NCBI GenBank assembly: GCA_902596375.1
Contig: CACJTU010000003.1
Span: forward strand, 1-64,000
DNA length: 64,000 nt
Direction: 5' to 3'
Source: an uncultured Pelagibacteraceae bacterium
Lineage (GTDB): Bacteria; Pseudomonadota; Alphaproteobacteria; Pelagibacterales; Pelagibacteraceae
Positions 26,512 to 41,101 of this stretch are shown here, piece after piece. The notes under the pieces were generated by a model that did no database searches, was not told the DNA's origin, and saw only the letters and a program-made list of their open reading frames with translations. The translations under genes and the position numbers were made by a program. Position 1 is the stretch's first letter; each line of letters starts with the position of its first letter.

Positions 26512-26972
26512 TATTTATTCAACAATTCTTTAATCAATGATCCTGCTTTGGAAAAATCAATTTCGTCTGCATGAGTTTTTTTTAATTCACCCATAACTTT
26601 ACCCATATCTTTTAATGAATTTGCTCCAATTTTCGAAATAACATCTGAACAAATTTTCTTAGTTTCTTCTTCGCTAAGCTGTTTTGGTAAAAAACTTGTT
26701 AAAATCTCATATTCATTTTGTTCAACCTCTAAAAGATCTGTCCTATTATTTTTTTTATAAATATCGATAGATTCGGCTCGTTGTTTAACCATTTTTTTTA
26801 AAAGTTTCTTAATGTCCTCATCATCAGTTTCCTTTTTGTTAGGGCCTGATCTGTTAACAATATCCAAATCCTTAATCGAAGATAATATTAACCTATAGGT
26901 TGATATTTTATTTTTATCTTTCGATTTTAGAGCAATTTTATATTCGTTTTCGATGGTCTGTTTTAATGACAT
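26511..26972 (-). CDS. yqeY: GatB/YqeY domain protein
   Basis: Small 153-residue helical protein homologous to the tail domain of the GatB amidotransferase subunit; its job is not settled, although tRNA binding is suspected from GatB. Motifs: SLKQTIENEYKIALKSKDK at the N-terminus, RLILSSIKDLDI, and ITSFLPKQLSEEE-like TSFLPKQLSEEETKKI, then KDMGKVMGELKKTHADEID. The yqeY-dnaG-rpoD order is common in alphaproteobacteria and suggests a unit for starting macromolecular synthesis. Confidence 0.92.
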   Translation of the reverse strand: MSLKQTIENEYKIALKSKDKNKISTYRLILSSIKDLDIVNRSGPNKKETDDEDIKKLLKKMVKQRAESIDIYKKNNRTDLLEVEQNEYEILTSFLPKQLSEEETKKICSDVISKIGANSLKDMGKVMGELKKTHADEIDFSKAGSLIKELLNK

Positions 26973-27048
26973 AATTTTTTAATCTACTTTAAAGAAAAAA
27001 TTCTTCAAAAGAAAAATTGTTTTTTTACAATTTTATATTACATCTCTG

Positions 27049-27077
27049 TTGCGATAATAAAGCAATTATTGTATTAA
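27049..27077 (+). promoter_or_regulatory. Candidate carAB promoter
   Basis: TTGCGA (27049-27054) and TATTAA (27072-27077) are 17 bases apart, predicting a start near 27084 and a leader of about 15 bases before the carA TTG. A short inverted repeat, AAAATTGT / ACAATTTT (27013-27020, 27027-27034) around six Ts, lies just upstream. I see no arginine- or pyrimidine-type operator that I can name. Confidence 0.4.
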
Positions 27078-27098
27078 CCTTTAACTCATGAGTTGTAA

Positions 27099-28295
27099 TT
27101 GAACAAAAAATCAAAAAAAACTAACTCAAAAATAAAATCTCAAATCAATACAGGAGTTTTAGTTTTAGAAAATAAAAAGGTATTCAAAGGAATTGGAATT
27201 GGATACCAGGGAAACGCAACAGGCGAAGTTTGCTTTAATACATCCTTAACAGGCTATCAAGAAATCATCTCTGATCCGTCATATGCGGGTCAAATTATTA
27301 ACTTTACCTTCCCTCATATTGGAAATGTTGGAACCAATAAAGAAGATCATGAATCTGATAAAATATGGGCAAGAGGGGTGATAATTAATTCTGAAATAAC
27401 TTCACCCTCAAATTACAGATCATTCCTACATTTAGATACTTGGCTAAAGAAAAATAAAATAGTTGGAATTACTGGCTTAGATACCAGAAGCCTAACAAAC
27501 TTTATAAGAGATAAAGGCGCCCCCAAAGGTACTATTAGTTATTCAAAAAAGGGAAAATTTAATATTAATAAATTGACCAACTCTACAATAAAATGGAGTG
27601 GATTAAAAAATCTTGATCTTGCAGAAGTAGTTTCAACCCAGAAAAATTATATTTGGAAAGGTCTTAAAACCTGGAAAAAAGAACTTGGATATAAAAAAAA
27701 TAATAAGAACTCATTTCATGTTGTTGCAATTGATTATGGAATTAAAAAAAACATCTTAAGATATTTCTCTGACTTCAACTGTAAAGTTACAGTTGTCTCA
27801 TGTAAAACTAGTGCCCACAAAATTTTAGCTTTAAAACCAAATGGAATATTTTTATCAAATGGTCCTGGTGATCCAGCTGCAACAGGGAAATATGCTATAG
27901 AAATTATTAAAGATCTAATTAAAAAAAATTTACCAATATTTGGTATTTGTTTGGGTCATCAAATTTTAGCGTTAGCATTAGGGGGCAAGACAAAAAAAAT
28001 GAAGCTTGGTCATAGAGGAGCAAATCACCCTGTTAAAAATTTAATTCATGATAATGTTGAGATAACGAGTCAAAACCATGGATTTGAAGTAGTTAAAGAA
28101 ACATTGCCTAAAAATATTGAGGTCACACATAAATCTTTATTTGATAATAGTATTGAAGGTATCAAACTAAAAAATAAACCCATCTTTTCAGTTCAATATC
28201 ATCCAGAGTCTAATCCAGGACCCCAAGATAGTGTTTATTTATTTCAAGAATTTATTAACAACATGAAAAAAAATGCCAAAAAGAAAAGATATTAA
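27099..28295 (+). CDS. carA: Carbamoyl-phosphate synthase small (glutaminase) subunit
   Basis: Hydrolyses glutamine and channels ammonia to CarB for carbamoyl phosphate, feeding arginine and pyrimidine synthesis. The N-terminal CPSase domain has [19 protein letters not shown]; the class I glutaminase part has FLSNGPGDP, the nucleophile Cys in [10 protein letters not shown], and the catalytic pair in [10 protein letters not shown]. No ATG precedes the conserved N-terminus; the only fitting start is TTG at 27099, preceded by a TAA. The 398-residue length is normal. A four-codon frame (ATG AGT TGT AAT TGA) ends on top of this TTG. Confidence 0.95.
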   Translation: MNKKSKKTNSKIKSQINTGVLVLENKKVFKGIGIGYQGNATGEVCFNTSLTGYQEIISDPSYAGQIINFTFPHIGNVGTNKEDHESDKIWARGVIINSEITSPSNYRSFLHLDTWLKKNKIVGITGLDTRSLTNFIRDKGAPKGTISYSKKGKFNINKLTNSTIKWSGLKNLDLAEVVSTQKNYIWKGLKTWKKELGYKKNNKNSFHVVAIDYGIKKNILRYFSDFNCKVTVVSCKTSAHKILALKPNGIFLSNGPGDPAATGKYAIEIIKDLIKKNLPIFGICLGHQILALALGGKTKKMKLGHRGANHPVKNLIHDNVEITSQNHGFEVVKETLPKNIEVTHKSLFDNSIEGIKLKNKPIFSVQYHPESNPGPQDSVYLFQEFINNMKKNAKKKRY

Positions 28296-31200
28296 AAAAA
28301 TATTAGTTGTAGGAGCTGGTCCAATAATTATAGGACAAGCATGTGAATTTGATTATTCAGGGACACAAGCATGTAAAGCTCTTAAAGATGAGGGTTATAA
28401 AGTAGTTTTAATAAACTCAAATCCTGCAACAATCATGACTGATCCAGATGTTGCGGATAAAACTTATATTGAACCAATTACACTAGATGTATTAGAAAAA
28501 ATTCTAAAAAAAGAAAAACCCGATGCAATTCTTCCAACAATGGGAGGGCAAACTGCGCTTAACCTTGCAATGGAAGCAGAGAAAAAGGGAATTCTAAAAA
28601 AATACAAAATTGAGTTGATAGGAGCAAATTCTAAAGCAATTTCTAATGCCGAGGACAGAAAGAAATTTAGAAAAAATATGATAGATATTGGTTTAGATTT
28701 ACCAAAATCAGAAATAGTAAATAATAATAATCAAGCATCAAAAGTATTAAAAAAAATTGGTTTACCTGCAATTATAAGACCTGCTTTTACACTTGGTGGG
28801 CTTGGTGGAGGAATAGCCAAAACTAGAAAAGATTATTTTAAGATTATTAAAAATGGATTGCATGAGTCTCCAGTAAGCCAAGTTCTTGTTGAGGAATGTC
28901 TAGAGGGCTGGAAAGAATTTGAGATGGAGGTTGTAAGAGATAAGAAAGATAACTGTATCATCATTTGCTCGATTGAAAATATAGATCCAATGGGAATTCA
29001 TACGGGTGACTCAGTAACAATTGCACCAGCTCTTACACTTACAGATAAAGAATACCAAGTAATGAGAAATGCATCTATTGCATGTTTGAGAAAAATTGGA
29101 GTTGAAACTGGAGGATCAAATGTTCAGTTTGCTATCAATCCTAAAAATGGTCGAATGGTTGTCATTGAAATGAATCCACGTGTATCAAGATCATCAGCAC
29201 TTGCATCAAAAGCAACTGGGTTTCCAATTGCGAAAGTAGCTGCAAAATTAGCAGTCGGTTATACTCTGGATGAATTAAAAAATGAAATAACTAAAGTTAC
29301 TCCTGCATCATTTGAACCAAGTATAGATTACGTGGTGACTAAAATTCCAAGATTTACATTTGAAAAATTTTCTACTTCTCCTGCAACTTTAGGGACATCA
29401 ATGAAATCAGTAGGTGAAGCAATGGCTATTGGAAGAAACTTTAAAGAATCTTTGCAAAAGGCGCTGGTATCTCTTGAAACTGGTTTTTCAGGTTTAGACA
29501 GAATTTTTGATTTAAATAAAAAGCAAATTGAAAAGAAGCTTAAAGAAACTATTCCAAATAAGATATTATTAGTTGCTGAAGCAATTAGAAAAAAAATTAA
29601 CTTAAAGAAAATATATAATTTATCAAAAATTGATCCTTGGTTTTTAGAACAAATTAAAGAGATAGTCGATTGTGAAACACAAATAAAAACTAAAGGACTT
29701 CCTGTGGATTTTACAGAATTTAATAGAATAAAATCAATAGGATTTTCAGATAAAAAACTTTCAGAATTAACTAAAACGTCTGAAGAAATTGTTAGAAGAA
29801 AAAGATCAGCGCTTAAAATACTTCCAGTTTATAAAAAAGTAGATACTTGTGCAGCTGAATTCAAATCGTTTACGCCTTATATGTATTCAACATATCAAAG
29901 AAACTTTTCAATTAACTCAGAATGTGAAGCAGATCCATCTAATAAGAAAAAAATAATTATTCTTGGAGGAGGACCAAATAGAATTGGTCAAGGAATTGAG
30001 TTTGATTATTGCTGTTGTCAGGCAAGTTTTTCATTAAAAGATGCAGGTTTTGAGACTATTATGATTAATTGTAACCCTGAAACAGTATCAACAGACTATG
30101 ATACGAGTGATCGATTATACTTTGAACCATTAAAAGAAGAATATGTTTTTAACATAATTAAAAAAGAACAAGAAAAAGGAAATCTGATAGGAGTAATAGC
30201 TCAGTTTGGAGGCCAAACTCCAATTAAACTTGCTAAATTTTTGCACGATAACAAACTTCCAATTTTAGGAACTCAATATACTTCTATCGATTTAGCAGAG
30301 GATAGAAATAGATTTAGAAATTTATTAAATAAATTAAAACTAAAACAAGCTGAGAGTGGGATTGCAAAGACATTTAATCAGGCAATAAAAATTGCAGACA
30401 AAATAGGATTACCATTAATGGTAAGACCTTCATATGTTCTAGGTGGAAGAGCAATGGAAATTGTTCATGAAAAAAATCAACTTAAAAAATTTGTTGAAGA
30501 GGCATTTAAAGCTGCAGAAGAAAATCCAATTTTGATTGACAAATTTATTGATCATGCAATGGAAGTAGATGTGGATGCCATATCAGACGGAAAACAGGTT
30601 CATGTTGCTGGAATTATGCAACATATCGAAGAAGCTGGAATCCATTCAGGAGACTCAGCTTGTAGTTTACCACCTGTATCAATTAAACCTTATCTTCTTA
30701 AAGAAATAGAAAATCAAACTAAAAAACTTGCTATAGCTTTAAATGTAAAAGGTTTCATGAATATACAGTTTGCAATAAAAAAAGATGAAATTTATGTGAT
30801 TGAAGTAAATCCTAGAGCAAGTCGAACAGTACCTTTTGTGTCAAAAGCAAAAGGATTGCCTCTAGCTAAAATTGCATCAAGAGTAATGGCTGGTGAAAAG
30901 TTATCTAAGTTTAATTTAAAAGATAAATCTAAAGGTATGTACGCAGTCAAAGAAGCTGTATTTCCATTTAATAAATTTCCCAACAGTGACTTATTGTTAG
31001 GGCCCGAGATGAAGTCGACAGGAGAAGTTATGGGTTTTGATAAAAATTTTGGAATGGCTTTTGCTAAAAGTCAAATCGCAGCAGCTAACTCATTACCAAA
31101 ACAAGGATTAGCTTTTATATCTCTCAAAGATAGTCACAAAGATGAAGGAATAGATTTAGCTAAAGAACTTCTTAAACTTAACTTTACATTATGTGCAACT

Positions 31201-31497
31201 AGAGGAACTGCAGAATACATTCGAAAGCATGGGATGAAATGTAAAATTATAAATAAAGTAAGCACAGGTTCACCACATATAGTGGATGTTTTAGACTCTA
31301 AAAAAATTGCATTGGTGATAAATACTGGGGGTGGAAATAGTGAACATCGATTAAGTGACGCAATAGCTTTAAGAAGAGCAACACTAAAGAATAAAGTTCC
31401 TTATTGTACTAACATGTCTACAGCTCAAGCTTGTTTAGAGGCAATTAAATCGCTAAAAACAAAAAAATTAGAAGTGATTTCTCTTCAGAACGTTTAA
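28273..31497 (+). CDS. carB: Carbamoyl-phosphate synthase large subunit
   Basis: Makes carbamoyl phosphate from bicarbonate, ammonia and two ATP. The 1074-residue protein shows the two homologous halves: [20 protein letters not shown] at the start and a second [20 protein letters not shown] from about residue 558, each followed by an ATP-grasp domain ([40 protein letters not shown]). The C-terminal MGS-type allosteric domain (about 940-1074) has [14 protein letters not shown] and [10 protein letters not shown]. The start overlaps carA by 23 bases and the stop interlocks with the convergent gene (TTAA). Confidence 0.98.
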   Translation: MPKRKDIKKILVVGAGPIIIGQACEFDYSGTQACKALKDEGYKVVLINSNPATIMTDPDVADKTYIEPITLDVLEKILKKEKPDAILPTMGGQTALNLAMEAEKKGILKKYKIELIGANSKAISNAEDRKKFRKNMIDIGLDLPKSEIVNNNNQASKVLKKIGLPAIIRPAFTLGGLGGGIAKTRKDYFKIIKNGLHESPVSQVLVEECLEGWKEFEMEVVRDKKDNCIIICSIENIDPMGIHTGDSVTIAPALTLTDKEYQVMRNASIACLRKIGVETGGSNVQFAINPKNGRMVVIEMNPRVSRSSALASKATGFPIAKVAAKLAVGYTLDELKNEITKVTPASFEPSIDYVVTKIPRFTFEKFSTSPATLGTSMKSVGEAMAIGRNFKESLQKALVSLETGFSGLDRIFDLNKKQIEKKLKETIPNKILLVAEAIRKKINLKKIYNLSKIDPWFLEQIKEIVDCETQIKTKGLPVDFTEFNRIKSIGFSDKKLSELTKTSEEIVRRKRSALKILPVYKKVDTCAAEFKSFTPYMYSTYQRNFSINSECEADPSNKKKIIILGGGPNRIGQGIEFDYCCCQASFSLKDAGFETIMINCNPETVSTDYDTSDRLYFEPLKEEYVFNIIKKEQEKGNLIGVIAQFGGQTPIKLAKFLHDNKLPILGTQYTSIDLAEDRNRFRNLLNKLKLKQAESGIAKTFNQAIKIADKIGLPLMVRPSYVLGGRAMEIVHEKNQLKKFVEEAFKAAEENPILIDKFIDHAMEVDVDAISDGKQVHVAGIMQHIEEAGIHSGDSACSLPPVSIKPYLLKEIENQTKKLAIALNVKGFMNIQFAIKKDEIYVIEVNPRASRTVPFVSKAKGLPLAKIASRVMAGEKLSKFNLKDKSKGMYAVKEAVFPFNKFPNSDLLLGPEMKSTGEVMGFDKNFGMAFAKSQIAAANSLPKQGLAFISLKDSHKDEGIDLAKELLKLNFTLCATRGTAEYIRKHGMKCKIINKVSTGSPHIVDVLDSKKIALVINTGGGNSEHRLSDAIALRRATLKNKVPYCTNMSTAQACLEAIKSLKTKKLEVISLQNV

Positions 31498-32159
31498 GAA
31501 TTTACTTTCCAATCAGTTTCAAAGGTAACATAATTTACTTGAATACATCGTCTTTCTTTAACGATCTTTTTCTTCTCCATACCATGCCAAGTGTTTGGTC
31601 CACTTGTAAAGAGATAGCCATAATTATGTTTGTAAGGAAGTGTCTTAACCTTTTCTAATTTTTCATTGTAAAAATCAGTTCCTAAATCTTCAGATTCATT
31701 TGTTTTATTAACAAATATTAAGCCTGACATAAGTTTTTCTTTTATATCGCAATGAGGTTTTAACCAAAAACCCTCTCTGTCACATATAACCTCAACCCTA
31801 ACATAGGAATTTGATAAATCTTTATTTATCATTTTAGAAATTGTTTCATATGTTTCTTTAGACTGAAGTTCATTTATAAATTTTACTAAATTTGGAAATT
31901 GAGATGAGTTTTCTTTATTAATAAAACATCTAAACTTTATTGCTTGTCCACCTGAAGCTATACCTTTTCTAAATTCTGCAGCTCCACCATCTATTGCTCT
32001 TGTTCCATCATAATTAAGATTATGTTTACTGACATCAGGAATGTCAGCTTTAACAATTTCATCAATTGCTCCTTCAGACAAAGCATCACTATACTCCCAG
32101 TGATTAAAAGGGAAATTATGTTCTTTTGAATTATTTTTAATTGAATTTAAAAATGACAT
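31494..32159 (-). CDS. Putative Fe(II)/2-oxoglutarate-dependent oxygenase
   Basis: The 221-residue protein shows the jelly-roll iron-oxygenase pattern: H136-x-D138 in [12 protein letters not shown], distal H192 in NTWHGME, and basic residues R203-R204 in [10 protein letters not shown] that could bind 2-oxoglutarate. The region between them ([10 protein letters not shown]) fits the strand leading to the distal His. Substrate is unknown. It is translationally interlocked (TAATG) with the ELM1-family gene upstream, which suggests a shared process, perhaps surface glycan work, but that is guesswork. Confidence 0.65.
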   Translation of the reverse strand: MSFLNSIKNNSKEHNFPFNHWEYSDALSEGAIDEIVKADIPDVSKHNLNYDGTRAIDGGAAEFRKGIASGGQAIKFRCFINKENSSQFPNLVKFINELQSKETYETISKMINKDLSNSYVRVEVICDREGFWLKPHCDIKEKLMSGLIFVNKTNESEDLGTDFYNEKLEKVKTLPYKHNYGYLFTSGPNTWHGMEKKKIVKERRCIQVNYVTFETDWKVNS

Positions 32160-33103
32160 TATGATTGTATTTTTTCTTTAATAATTTTCGCTACTCTATT
32201 CGTTTCATCTAATTTTTGATAGTTCCAATTTTCAATTTCTTCACCTAAGTTTCTAGTAATATTTAATTCTCTAAATAAATTTCTAAAATTTTGAAATCTG
32301 ACATCTTTTCTTTTTGGTAAAATATTAGCAACATAAATTGGTTTTCCAGTCAAAGCAGCTTCAGATATCATTGAGCTAGAGTCACATGTAACAACTATAT
32401 TTTCCGAAATAGCTAAAGCTGAAAGATAAGCTTTTTTATCAACATTCATTATCACAGTGTGATTTTCTCCAAAAAACTCTTTTGCATAATGTATAGTATT
32501 TAATGGTGTTCTCATTGAAGGTATCACCACAAGTTGAAAATCATGTTTTTTCAATAGTTTATAGAAAATTGAAAAGATGTGCTTCATATTTTTTGTTGAG
32601 TAGTCATAATATTTTGTAGGACCACCCATTATCAGACACCAAACTTTTCTATTGTCCTGTTTGATATATGAATTTAAATAACTTCTATTTTCTTCAATTT
32701 CATTTTCTGTTAAATAGTGAATTGCACCTTTTGTTTTAATTACATTTGCACCACTTATCCCATCATGTTCGGGAGCAACAATAAAATCAAAATGATTAAA
32801 ATCTACCTTTGGATCTTGAATATGAATATTTAAAACTTTTTTTTTTGAAATACTTTTTAAATGGATTGAGGGAATCACGCTTTTTCTTCCACATGAAATA
32901 ATTACATCAAAATCAGACTCGTTTATTTTTTTATAAACCTTTTGTGATACTGGTGTTAATTTTGGTGGAACAATTTTCCAAAAATTATTTAGTTCAACCT
33001 TATGGTGTGTAAAATCAATATCTAAGCCTTTTGCTAAACCTTCTACCTGGCTTATCATGCCATGCATTCCTTGAGTTAATAATAAACCTTTTAATTTAGA
33101 CAT
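32159..33103 (-). CDS. ELM1/GtrOC1-family protein (mitochondrial fission ELM1 homologue)
   Basis: A 314-residue member of the family named after plant ELM1 and widespread in alphaproteobacteria, with a GT-B-like fold suspected from sequence. Typical stretches: GLLLTQGMHGMISQVEGLAK (N-terminus), VIISCGRKSVIPS, IHIQDPKVDFNHFDFIVAPE, LIMGGPTKYYDY and VVTCDSSSMISEAALTGKPI. The last resembles the nucleotide-sugar end of glycosyltransferases. The bacterial role is not established. It diverges from trxB with only 21 bases between start codons. Confidence 0.85.
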   Translation of the reverse strand: MSKLKGLLLTQGMHGMISQVEGLAKGLDIDFTHHKVELNNFWKIVPPKLTPVSQKVYKKINESDFDVIISCGRKSVIPSIHLKSISKKKVLNIHIQDPKVDFNHFDFIVAPEHDGISGANVIKTKGAIHYLTENEIEENRSYLNSYIKQDNRKVWCLIMGGPTKYYDYSTKNMKHIFSIFYKLLKKHDFQLVVIPSMRTPLNTIHYAKEFFGENHTVIMNVDKKAYLSALAISENIVVTCDSSSMISEAALTGKPIYVANILPKRKDVRFQNFRNLFRELNITRNLGEEIENWNYQKLDETNRVAKIIKEKIQS

Positions 33104-33124
33104 TAATCACTATATAGCTTTCAT

Positions 33125-34069
33125 ATGAGTCAAAATCCAACTAAACACACAAAAGTGTTAATAATTGGATCTGGTCCTGCCGGATACACAGCAGCAGTTT
33201 ATGCGGCTCGAGCGATGTTAAATCCAATTTTAGTTTATGGTTCTGAACCTGGAGGTCAATTAACAACAACTACTGATGTTGAAAATTTTCCAGGATTTGC
33301 TGAAGTTATTCAAGGTCCGTGGTTGATGGATCAAATGAAAGAACAAGCAAAAGCAGTTGGAACTGAAATGATTGAAGATCATATTGGCTCGGTAAATTTA
33401 AAATCTACTCCGTTTGAAGCTATAGGCGATAGTGGGCAAAAATATACTGCTGATAGCATAATTATTTCTACAGGGGCTCAGGCCAGATGGTTAAATCTGA
33501 AATCTGAACAAGAATTTAGAGGATTTGGTGTTTCTGCGTGCGCTACGTGTGATGGTTTTTTCTTTAAAGATAAAGAAGTAGCAGTTGTTGGAGGAGGCAA
33601 TGCAGCTGTTGAAGAAGCGATGTTCCTTACAAAGTTTGCATCCAAAGTTAAATTAATTCATAGAAGAGATAATTTGAGAGCTGAAAAAATGCTTCAAAAA
33701 AAATTAATGGAAAATAAAAAAATAGAAATTATTTGGGACTCTGTTGTTGAAGATGTGTTAGGAGATCAAGAGCCTAAAAATGTTAAAGGAATTAAAATTA
33801 AAAATTTAAAAACAGATAAAACTGAAGAATTAAAAATAGATGGACTATTTATCGCTATTGGTCACGATCCAGCAACTTCACTATTCAAAGATCAACTTAA
33901 TATGGATAATGAGGGCTATTTAATTACTAAACCAGATTCTACTGAAACAAATATTCCTGGAGTTTATGCTGCTGGAGATGTTAAAGACAAAACTTTTAGA
34001 CAAGCCGTTACAGCTGCAGGAATGGGTTGTATGGCAGCATTAGAAGCTGAAAAATTCCTATCTCACTAA
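33125..34069 (+). CDS. trxB: Thioredoxin-disulfide reductase
   Basis: FAD/NADPH flavoenzyme that keeps thioredoxin reduced. Motifs in order: FAD loop IIGSGPAGYTAAVYAA (residues 13-28), redox-active CATC in GVSACATCDGFFF (about 136-148), NADPH loop VVGGGNAAVEEA (about 155-166), and C-terminal GVYAAGDVKDKTFRQAVTA. Length 314 is standard. Its end overlaps the convergent NAD(P)-binding gene by 12 bases. Confidence 0.97.
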   Translation: MSQNPTKHTKVLIIGSGPAGYTAAVYAARAMLNPILVYGSEPGGQLTTTTDVENFPGFAEVIQGPWLMDQMKEQAKAVGTEMIEDHIGSVNLKSTPFEAIGDSGQKYTADSIIISTGAQARWLNLKSEQEFRGFGVSACATCDGFFFKDKEVAVVGGGNAAVEEAMFLTKFASKVKLIHRRDNLRAEKMLQKKLMENKKIEIIWDSVVEDVLGDQEPKNVKGIKIKNLKTDKTEELKIDGLFIAIGHDPATSLFKDQLNMDNEGYLITKPDSTETNIPGVYAAGDVKDKTFRQAVTAAGMGCMAALEAEKFLSH

Positions 34070-34710
34070 TTCAGCAATCTCATTTGACTCAAATATACTT
34101 TGATTAATATTTTCATTTGCCAATTTTACCATTGCTTTGGCGACTATTTCTGCCCTAATTGGCCTCATTTTTCTTAAAGGCCCAACTAACATTGGAGTTA
34201 ACAATTTAAATAATATTATACCAAATTTTTCACCTATTCTTTTTTCTTTTCTATTTCCCAATAAAAAAGATGGTCTCATAATCCCAATTTTATCAAAATT
34301 TTGATTTTTAATTTCTTGTTCAACTAATCCTTTGAATTTTAAATAATCACCTGAACTTTTTGGATCTGCATAACCAGATGAAACGAAAAAAAATGATTTA
34401 ATTGAATTTGATTTAGCGATTTGGACAATTTGTCTAGGAATATTGAGTTCAACTCTTTCATATTCATTTTGATTAGGTGAATTTTTTCTTGTTGTACCAA
34501 TACAAAAAAAACAGTCTTCACCTTTAATATCATTTCTATACTTTTCTAAATCATTAAAATTAGTATCAATAATTTCAATTTTTGGATTAATAAGTTCTAC
34601 TTTTGAACGAACAAAAATCTTTATTTTTGAATAATTTGAATTCAGGATAAGTTGATTAACAAGATGCCCACCAACTAAACCCGATGAACCAAACACTAGG
34701 GCTGTTTTCA

Positions 34711-34711
<1 letters not shown>
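34058..34711 (-). CDS. NAD(P)-binding Rossmann protein (atypical SDR, HTATIP2/YbjT-like)
   Basis: Extended/atypical short-chain dehydrogenase of 217 residues. The N-terminal dinucleotide loop ALVFGSSGLVGGHLVNQL (residues 4-21) is clear, as are FFCIGTTRKN, FFFVSSGYAD and GIMRPSFLLGNRKEKR. The usual Tyr-x3-Lys catalytic pair is absent in its normal form (YADPK lies after the Ser strand), so it may bind NADP(H) as a regulator or act on an unknown substrate. Its ATG interlocks with the stop of the aminotransferase upstream (TAATG). Confidence 0.78.
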
Positions 34712-38102
<3,391 letters not shown>

Positions 38103-38121
<19 letters not shown>

Positions 38122-38855
38122 TAATTACTGGTGGAGCTACTCGAATGGGTGCAGCAATCGCAAGGAAATTATCTGGTAAAAATAAAGAAATCTTGATCCA
38201 TTATAACAAGTCAAAATTAAAAGCAGAAAAATTAAAAGAAGAATTATCTAACAAAGGTACAAAAGTATACTTAGTCAAAGGTGATTTGAGCAAAGAAACT
38301 GATATAAAAAAAATAATTAAATTTGCAAAATCAAAACTAAAATTTTTTGATTGTCTTGTTAATAACGCTTCTTTATTTGAAAATGACAAATTAGAAAATT
38401 TTTCATTAGATAGTTGGAGTAAGCATTTAAGAACTAATTTAAGAGCACCTGCTTTATTAACTAAAGAATTCGCTAAAAATGTTAAAGGTAAAAATAATAA
38501 TATTATAAATATTATTGATCAAAGAGTTTTCAAATTAACCCCTTACTTTTTTTCATACACTATTAGCAAAACTGGTTTATATACTTTAACAAAAACTAGC
38601 GCTATGAGTTTGGCTCCAGGTATAAGGGTAAATGCAATTGCACCTGGACCCACTATAAAAAATCAAAGACAATCTGAAAAACATTTCAAAAAGCAATATT
38701 TGGCAACACCCCTAAAAAGACAAGTTGATGTGGGGCAAATTTGTAATGCTGTTGACTTTTTTATTAAAAATATATCTATTACTGGTCAAGTTTTGGCTAT
38801 TGATAGTGGTCAAAATCTTAACTGGCAAACACCAGATGTAATGGGCAAAGAATGA
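38103..38855 (+). CDS. Pteridine-reductase-like SDR (FolM/PTR1 type)
   Basis: Short-chain dehydrogenase that probably reduces a dihydropterin or dihydrofolate with NADPH. Instead of the usual TGxxxGxG it has TGGATRMG (residues 9-16), the TGxxxRxG form typical of pteridine reductases. The active site carries D139, Y152 and K156 ([17 protein letters not shown]); Asp in place of the common Ser and the 13-residue Asp-Tyr gap copy trypanosomatid PTR1. Its stop interlocks with folB (ATGA), tying it to folate synthesis. A general SDR role remains possible. Confidence 0.8.
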
Positions 38856-39277
38856 AAAAAAATAATTTAAAAATTGTCAAAATAGACAAAAATAAAAGTC
38901 TATTTAATTATGATAAAAAAATTCTAATTAATGAATTAATCTTAGATTTAAAACTTGGTTATTACGATTTTGAAAAAGAAAAACCGCAGAAAGTTAAATT
39001 TAGTCTTGAAATAGACTATGAAGATAAAAAACCTTCAAGCGATAAAGACATAAAATCTATTGTTAATTATGGAACTATAGTAAAATTAATTACCAAACTT
39101 GTAAAAAAGAAACATTACAATTTCCTAGAAACTTTAGCAGAAGCTGTCTTTGACGAACTATTTAAAGACAAAAGGATTGCTAAAATAATGTTGAAAATTG
39201 AAAAATTAGAAATCCTAAAACAGTGTTCATCTGTTGGTATTCAAATTACCAAAAAGAGAAGCCATGATAAGCTCTGA
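38852..39277 (+). CDS. folB: Dihydroneopterin aldolase
   Basis: Converts dihydroneopterin to 6-hydroxymethyl-dihydropterin and glycolaldehyde in folate synthesis. The 141-residue protein is slightly longer than the usual 120 because of a basic N-terminal extension. Family features: [20 protein letters not shown] near the start (the usual Ile-Gly-x-x-x-x-E), [15 protein letters not shown], and [15 protein letters not shown] with the substrate-binding Glu. The neighbouring pteridine-reductase-like SDR supports the call. Confidence 0.88.
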   Translation: MKKNNLKIVKIDKNKSLFNYDKKILINELILDLKLGYYDFEKEKPQKVKFSLEIDYEDKKPSSDKDIKSIVNYGTIVKLITKLVKKKHYNFLETLAEAVFDELFKDKRIAKIMLKIEKLEILKQCSSVGIQITKKRSHDKL

Positions 39278-41099
39278 AATAGGAAAAGAAGTAATTAAAA
39301 AAGAGCTACCCCTAGTACCAAAACTTCCAGGCGTATACAGGATGCTTAATGAAAAAAATGAAATTCTTTATGTAGGTAAAGCCAAAAATTTACCAAATAG
39401 ATTAAGGAGCTATGTTGCAGAAAAAAATCATATAATTAGAACTGAACGAATGTTATCTCAAACAAGAAAATTAGAGATAACAACAACATCTAATGAAAGT
39501 GAAGCTTTACTACTAGAAGCAAATTTAATTAAAAAACATAAACCAAAATTTAATATACTTTTACGTGATGATAAGTCATTTCCATTTATATTTATTGGTA
39601 ATAAAGATAAATGGCCTCAAATAAAAAGACATAGAGGAAAAAAAACAAAAGAAGGTTTTTACTTTGGACCTTTTGCCTCTGCTGGTTCAGCTAATTGGAC
39701 AATTAAAATGATACAAAAAATTTTTCATTTAAGAGTTTGTGATGACACCGTTTTCAAAAACAGAGAAAGACCTTGTATTTTATATCAAATAAAAAGATGT
39801 TCTGGACCTTGTGTAGGATATGTAAAAAAAGAGGAATACAATCAAACAGTAGAAGATGCTATTGAATTTGTCTCAGGCAAATCTAGGAAAATTCAAAAAA
39901 ATCTTTCTAACCAAATGGAAAAGGCAAGTGAGGATCTTGATTTTGAAAAAGCTGTAATTTTAAGAGATAGAATTAAAGCATTAAACATAATTCAATCTTC
40001 ACAGAGAATTAATGAAGCAAACTTAGTTGAGGCAGATGTTATTGCAGGATATAAAGAATCTGGAAAAACTTGTATTCAAGTATTTTTTTATAGATCAAAA
40101 CAAAATTGGGGTAATCAAGCTTTTTTTCCAAAACATGATCCAGATGAGAAGTTTAGTGAAATCCTTAATTCATTTGTTTCTCAATTTTATGAAAATAAAA
40201 GTGTTCCTTCCTCAGTTATTCTTTCAGAAGAAATAAAGGAAAAAGTATTAATTGAAAAAACACTAACACAAAAAGAAGGTAAACAAATAAATATTTCCGT
40301 TGCGAAAAAAGGATCAAAACTAAAAGTAATTAATCAAGCAATTAAAAACGCAAAGGATAGTCTAAATAGAAAACTTTATGAAAGTCAGAATAATAAAGAA
40401 TTGTTCGATGCAGTAGCCAAAAAATTTAATTTAGAAACCAATATAAATTTAATCGAGGTTTATGATAATAGTCATATTCAAGGTACAAATAGTGTCGGAG
40501 CTTTAATAGCCTACGGCGATGAGGGATTTATCAAAAAAAGATATAGAAAATTTAATATTAAGAATAAAAAAAATGAGCAAGACGACTATGGAATGATGAG
40601 AGAGGTATTAAATAGAAGGTTCAAAAGAGCAGTTCAAGAAAAAGATAATTACCTTGCTTTTCCTGATTTGGTTCTAGTAGATGGAGGAAAAGGTCAATAT
40701 TCAGTCGCTAGAGAGAGCCTTAATGAATTAGGACTTCACGACATTCCAATTATTGCAATAGCAAAAGGTAAATTTAGAAATAGTGGAAATGAAACTTTTT
40801 TTCACAATGGTAAAGAATATAAATTCTCTAGAAATGACCCTACTCTATTTTTTCTTCAAAGAATAAGAGATGAATCACATAGATTTGCCATAAGCGCTCA
40901 CAGAGCAAAGAGAAAAAAAGGTATTAGCAAATCTCTATTAGATCAAATAGAGGGAATTGGAGCTATTAGAAAAAAAGCTTTATTGAACCATTTTGGATCT
41001 GCAAGATCGGTTGAGTCTGCTAGCTTAGATGAAATAAAATCTGTAGAAGGTGTTGAAGAAAAAGTAGCAAAAAAGATATATAACTTTTTTCACGAATAA
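39264..41099 (+). CDS. uvrC: UvrABC system protein C
   Basis: Dual-incision nuclease of nucleotide excision repair. Domains: N-terminal GIY-YIG endonuclease ([20 protein letters not shown]), Cys-rich FRLRVC-like stretch and [14 protein letters not shown], a UVR motif ([17 protein letters not shown]), the RNase H-like 5' nuclease core ([27 protein letters not shown]) and C-terminal helix-hairpin-helix repeats ([20 protein letters not shown]). A TTG start at 39234 would overlap folB by 44 bases; the ATG at 39264, with GAGAAG just upstream, is preferred and gives 611 residues. Confidence 0.96.
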   Translation: MISSEIGKEVIKKELPLVPKLPGVYRMLNEKNEILYVGKAKNLPNRLRSYVAEKNHIIRTERMLSQTRKLEITTTSNESEALLLEANLIKKHKPKFNILLRDDKSFPFIFIGNKDKWPQIKRHRGKKTKEGFYFGPFASAGSANWTIKMIQKIFHLRVCDDTVFKNRERPCILYQIKRCSGPCVGYVKKEEYNQTVEDAIEFVSGKSRKIQKNLSNQMEKASEDLDFEKAVILRDRIKALNIIQSSQRINEANLVEADVIAGYKESGKTCIQVFFYRSKQNWGNQAFFPKHDPDEKFSEILNSFVSQFYENKSVPSSVILSEEIKEKVLIEKTLTQKEGKQINISVAKKGSKLKVINQAIKNAKDSLNRKLYESQNNKELFDAVAKKFNLETNINLIEVYDNSHIQGTNSVGALIAYGDEGFIKKRYRKFNIKNKKNEQDDYGMMREVLNRRFKRAVQEKDNYLAFPDLVLVDGGKGQYSVARESLNELGLHDIPIIAIAKGKFRNSGNETFFHNGKEYKFSRNDPTLFFLQRIRDESHRFAISAHRAKRKKGISKSLLDQIEGIGAIRKKALLNHFGSARSVESASLDEIKSVEGVEEKVAKKIYNFFHE

Positions 41100-41101
41100 T
41101 T

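Noticed and set aside
27013..27034. Inverted repeat AAAATTGT / ACAATTTT upstream of carA as an operator or terminator.
   Set aside because: The repeat is made almost only of A and T with a T-only loop, lies between divergent genes, and matches no operator I know.
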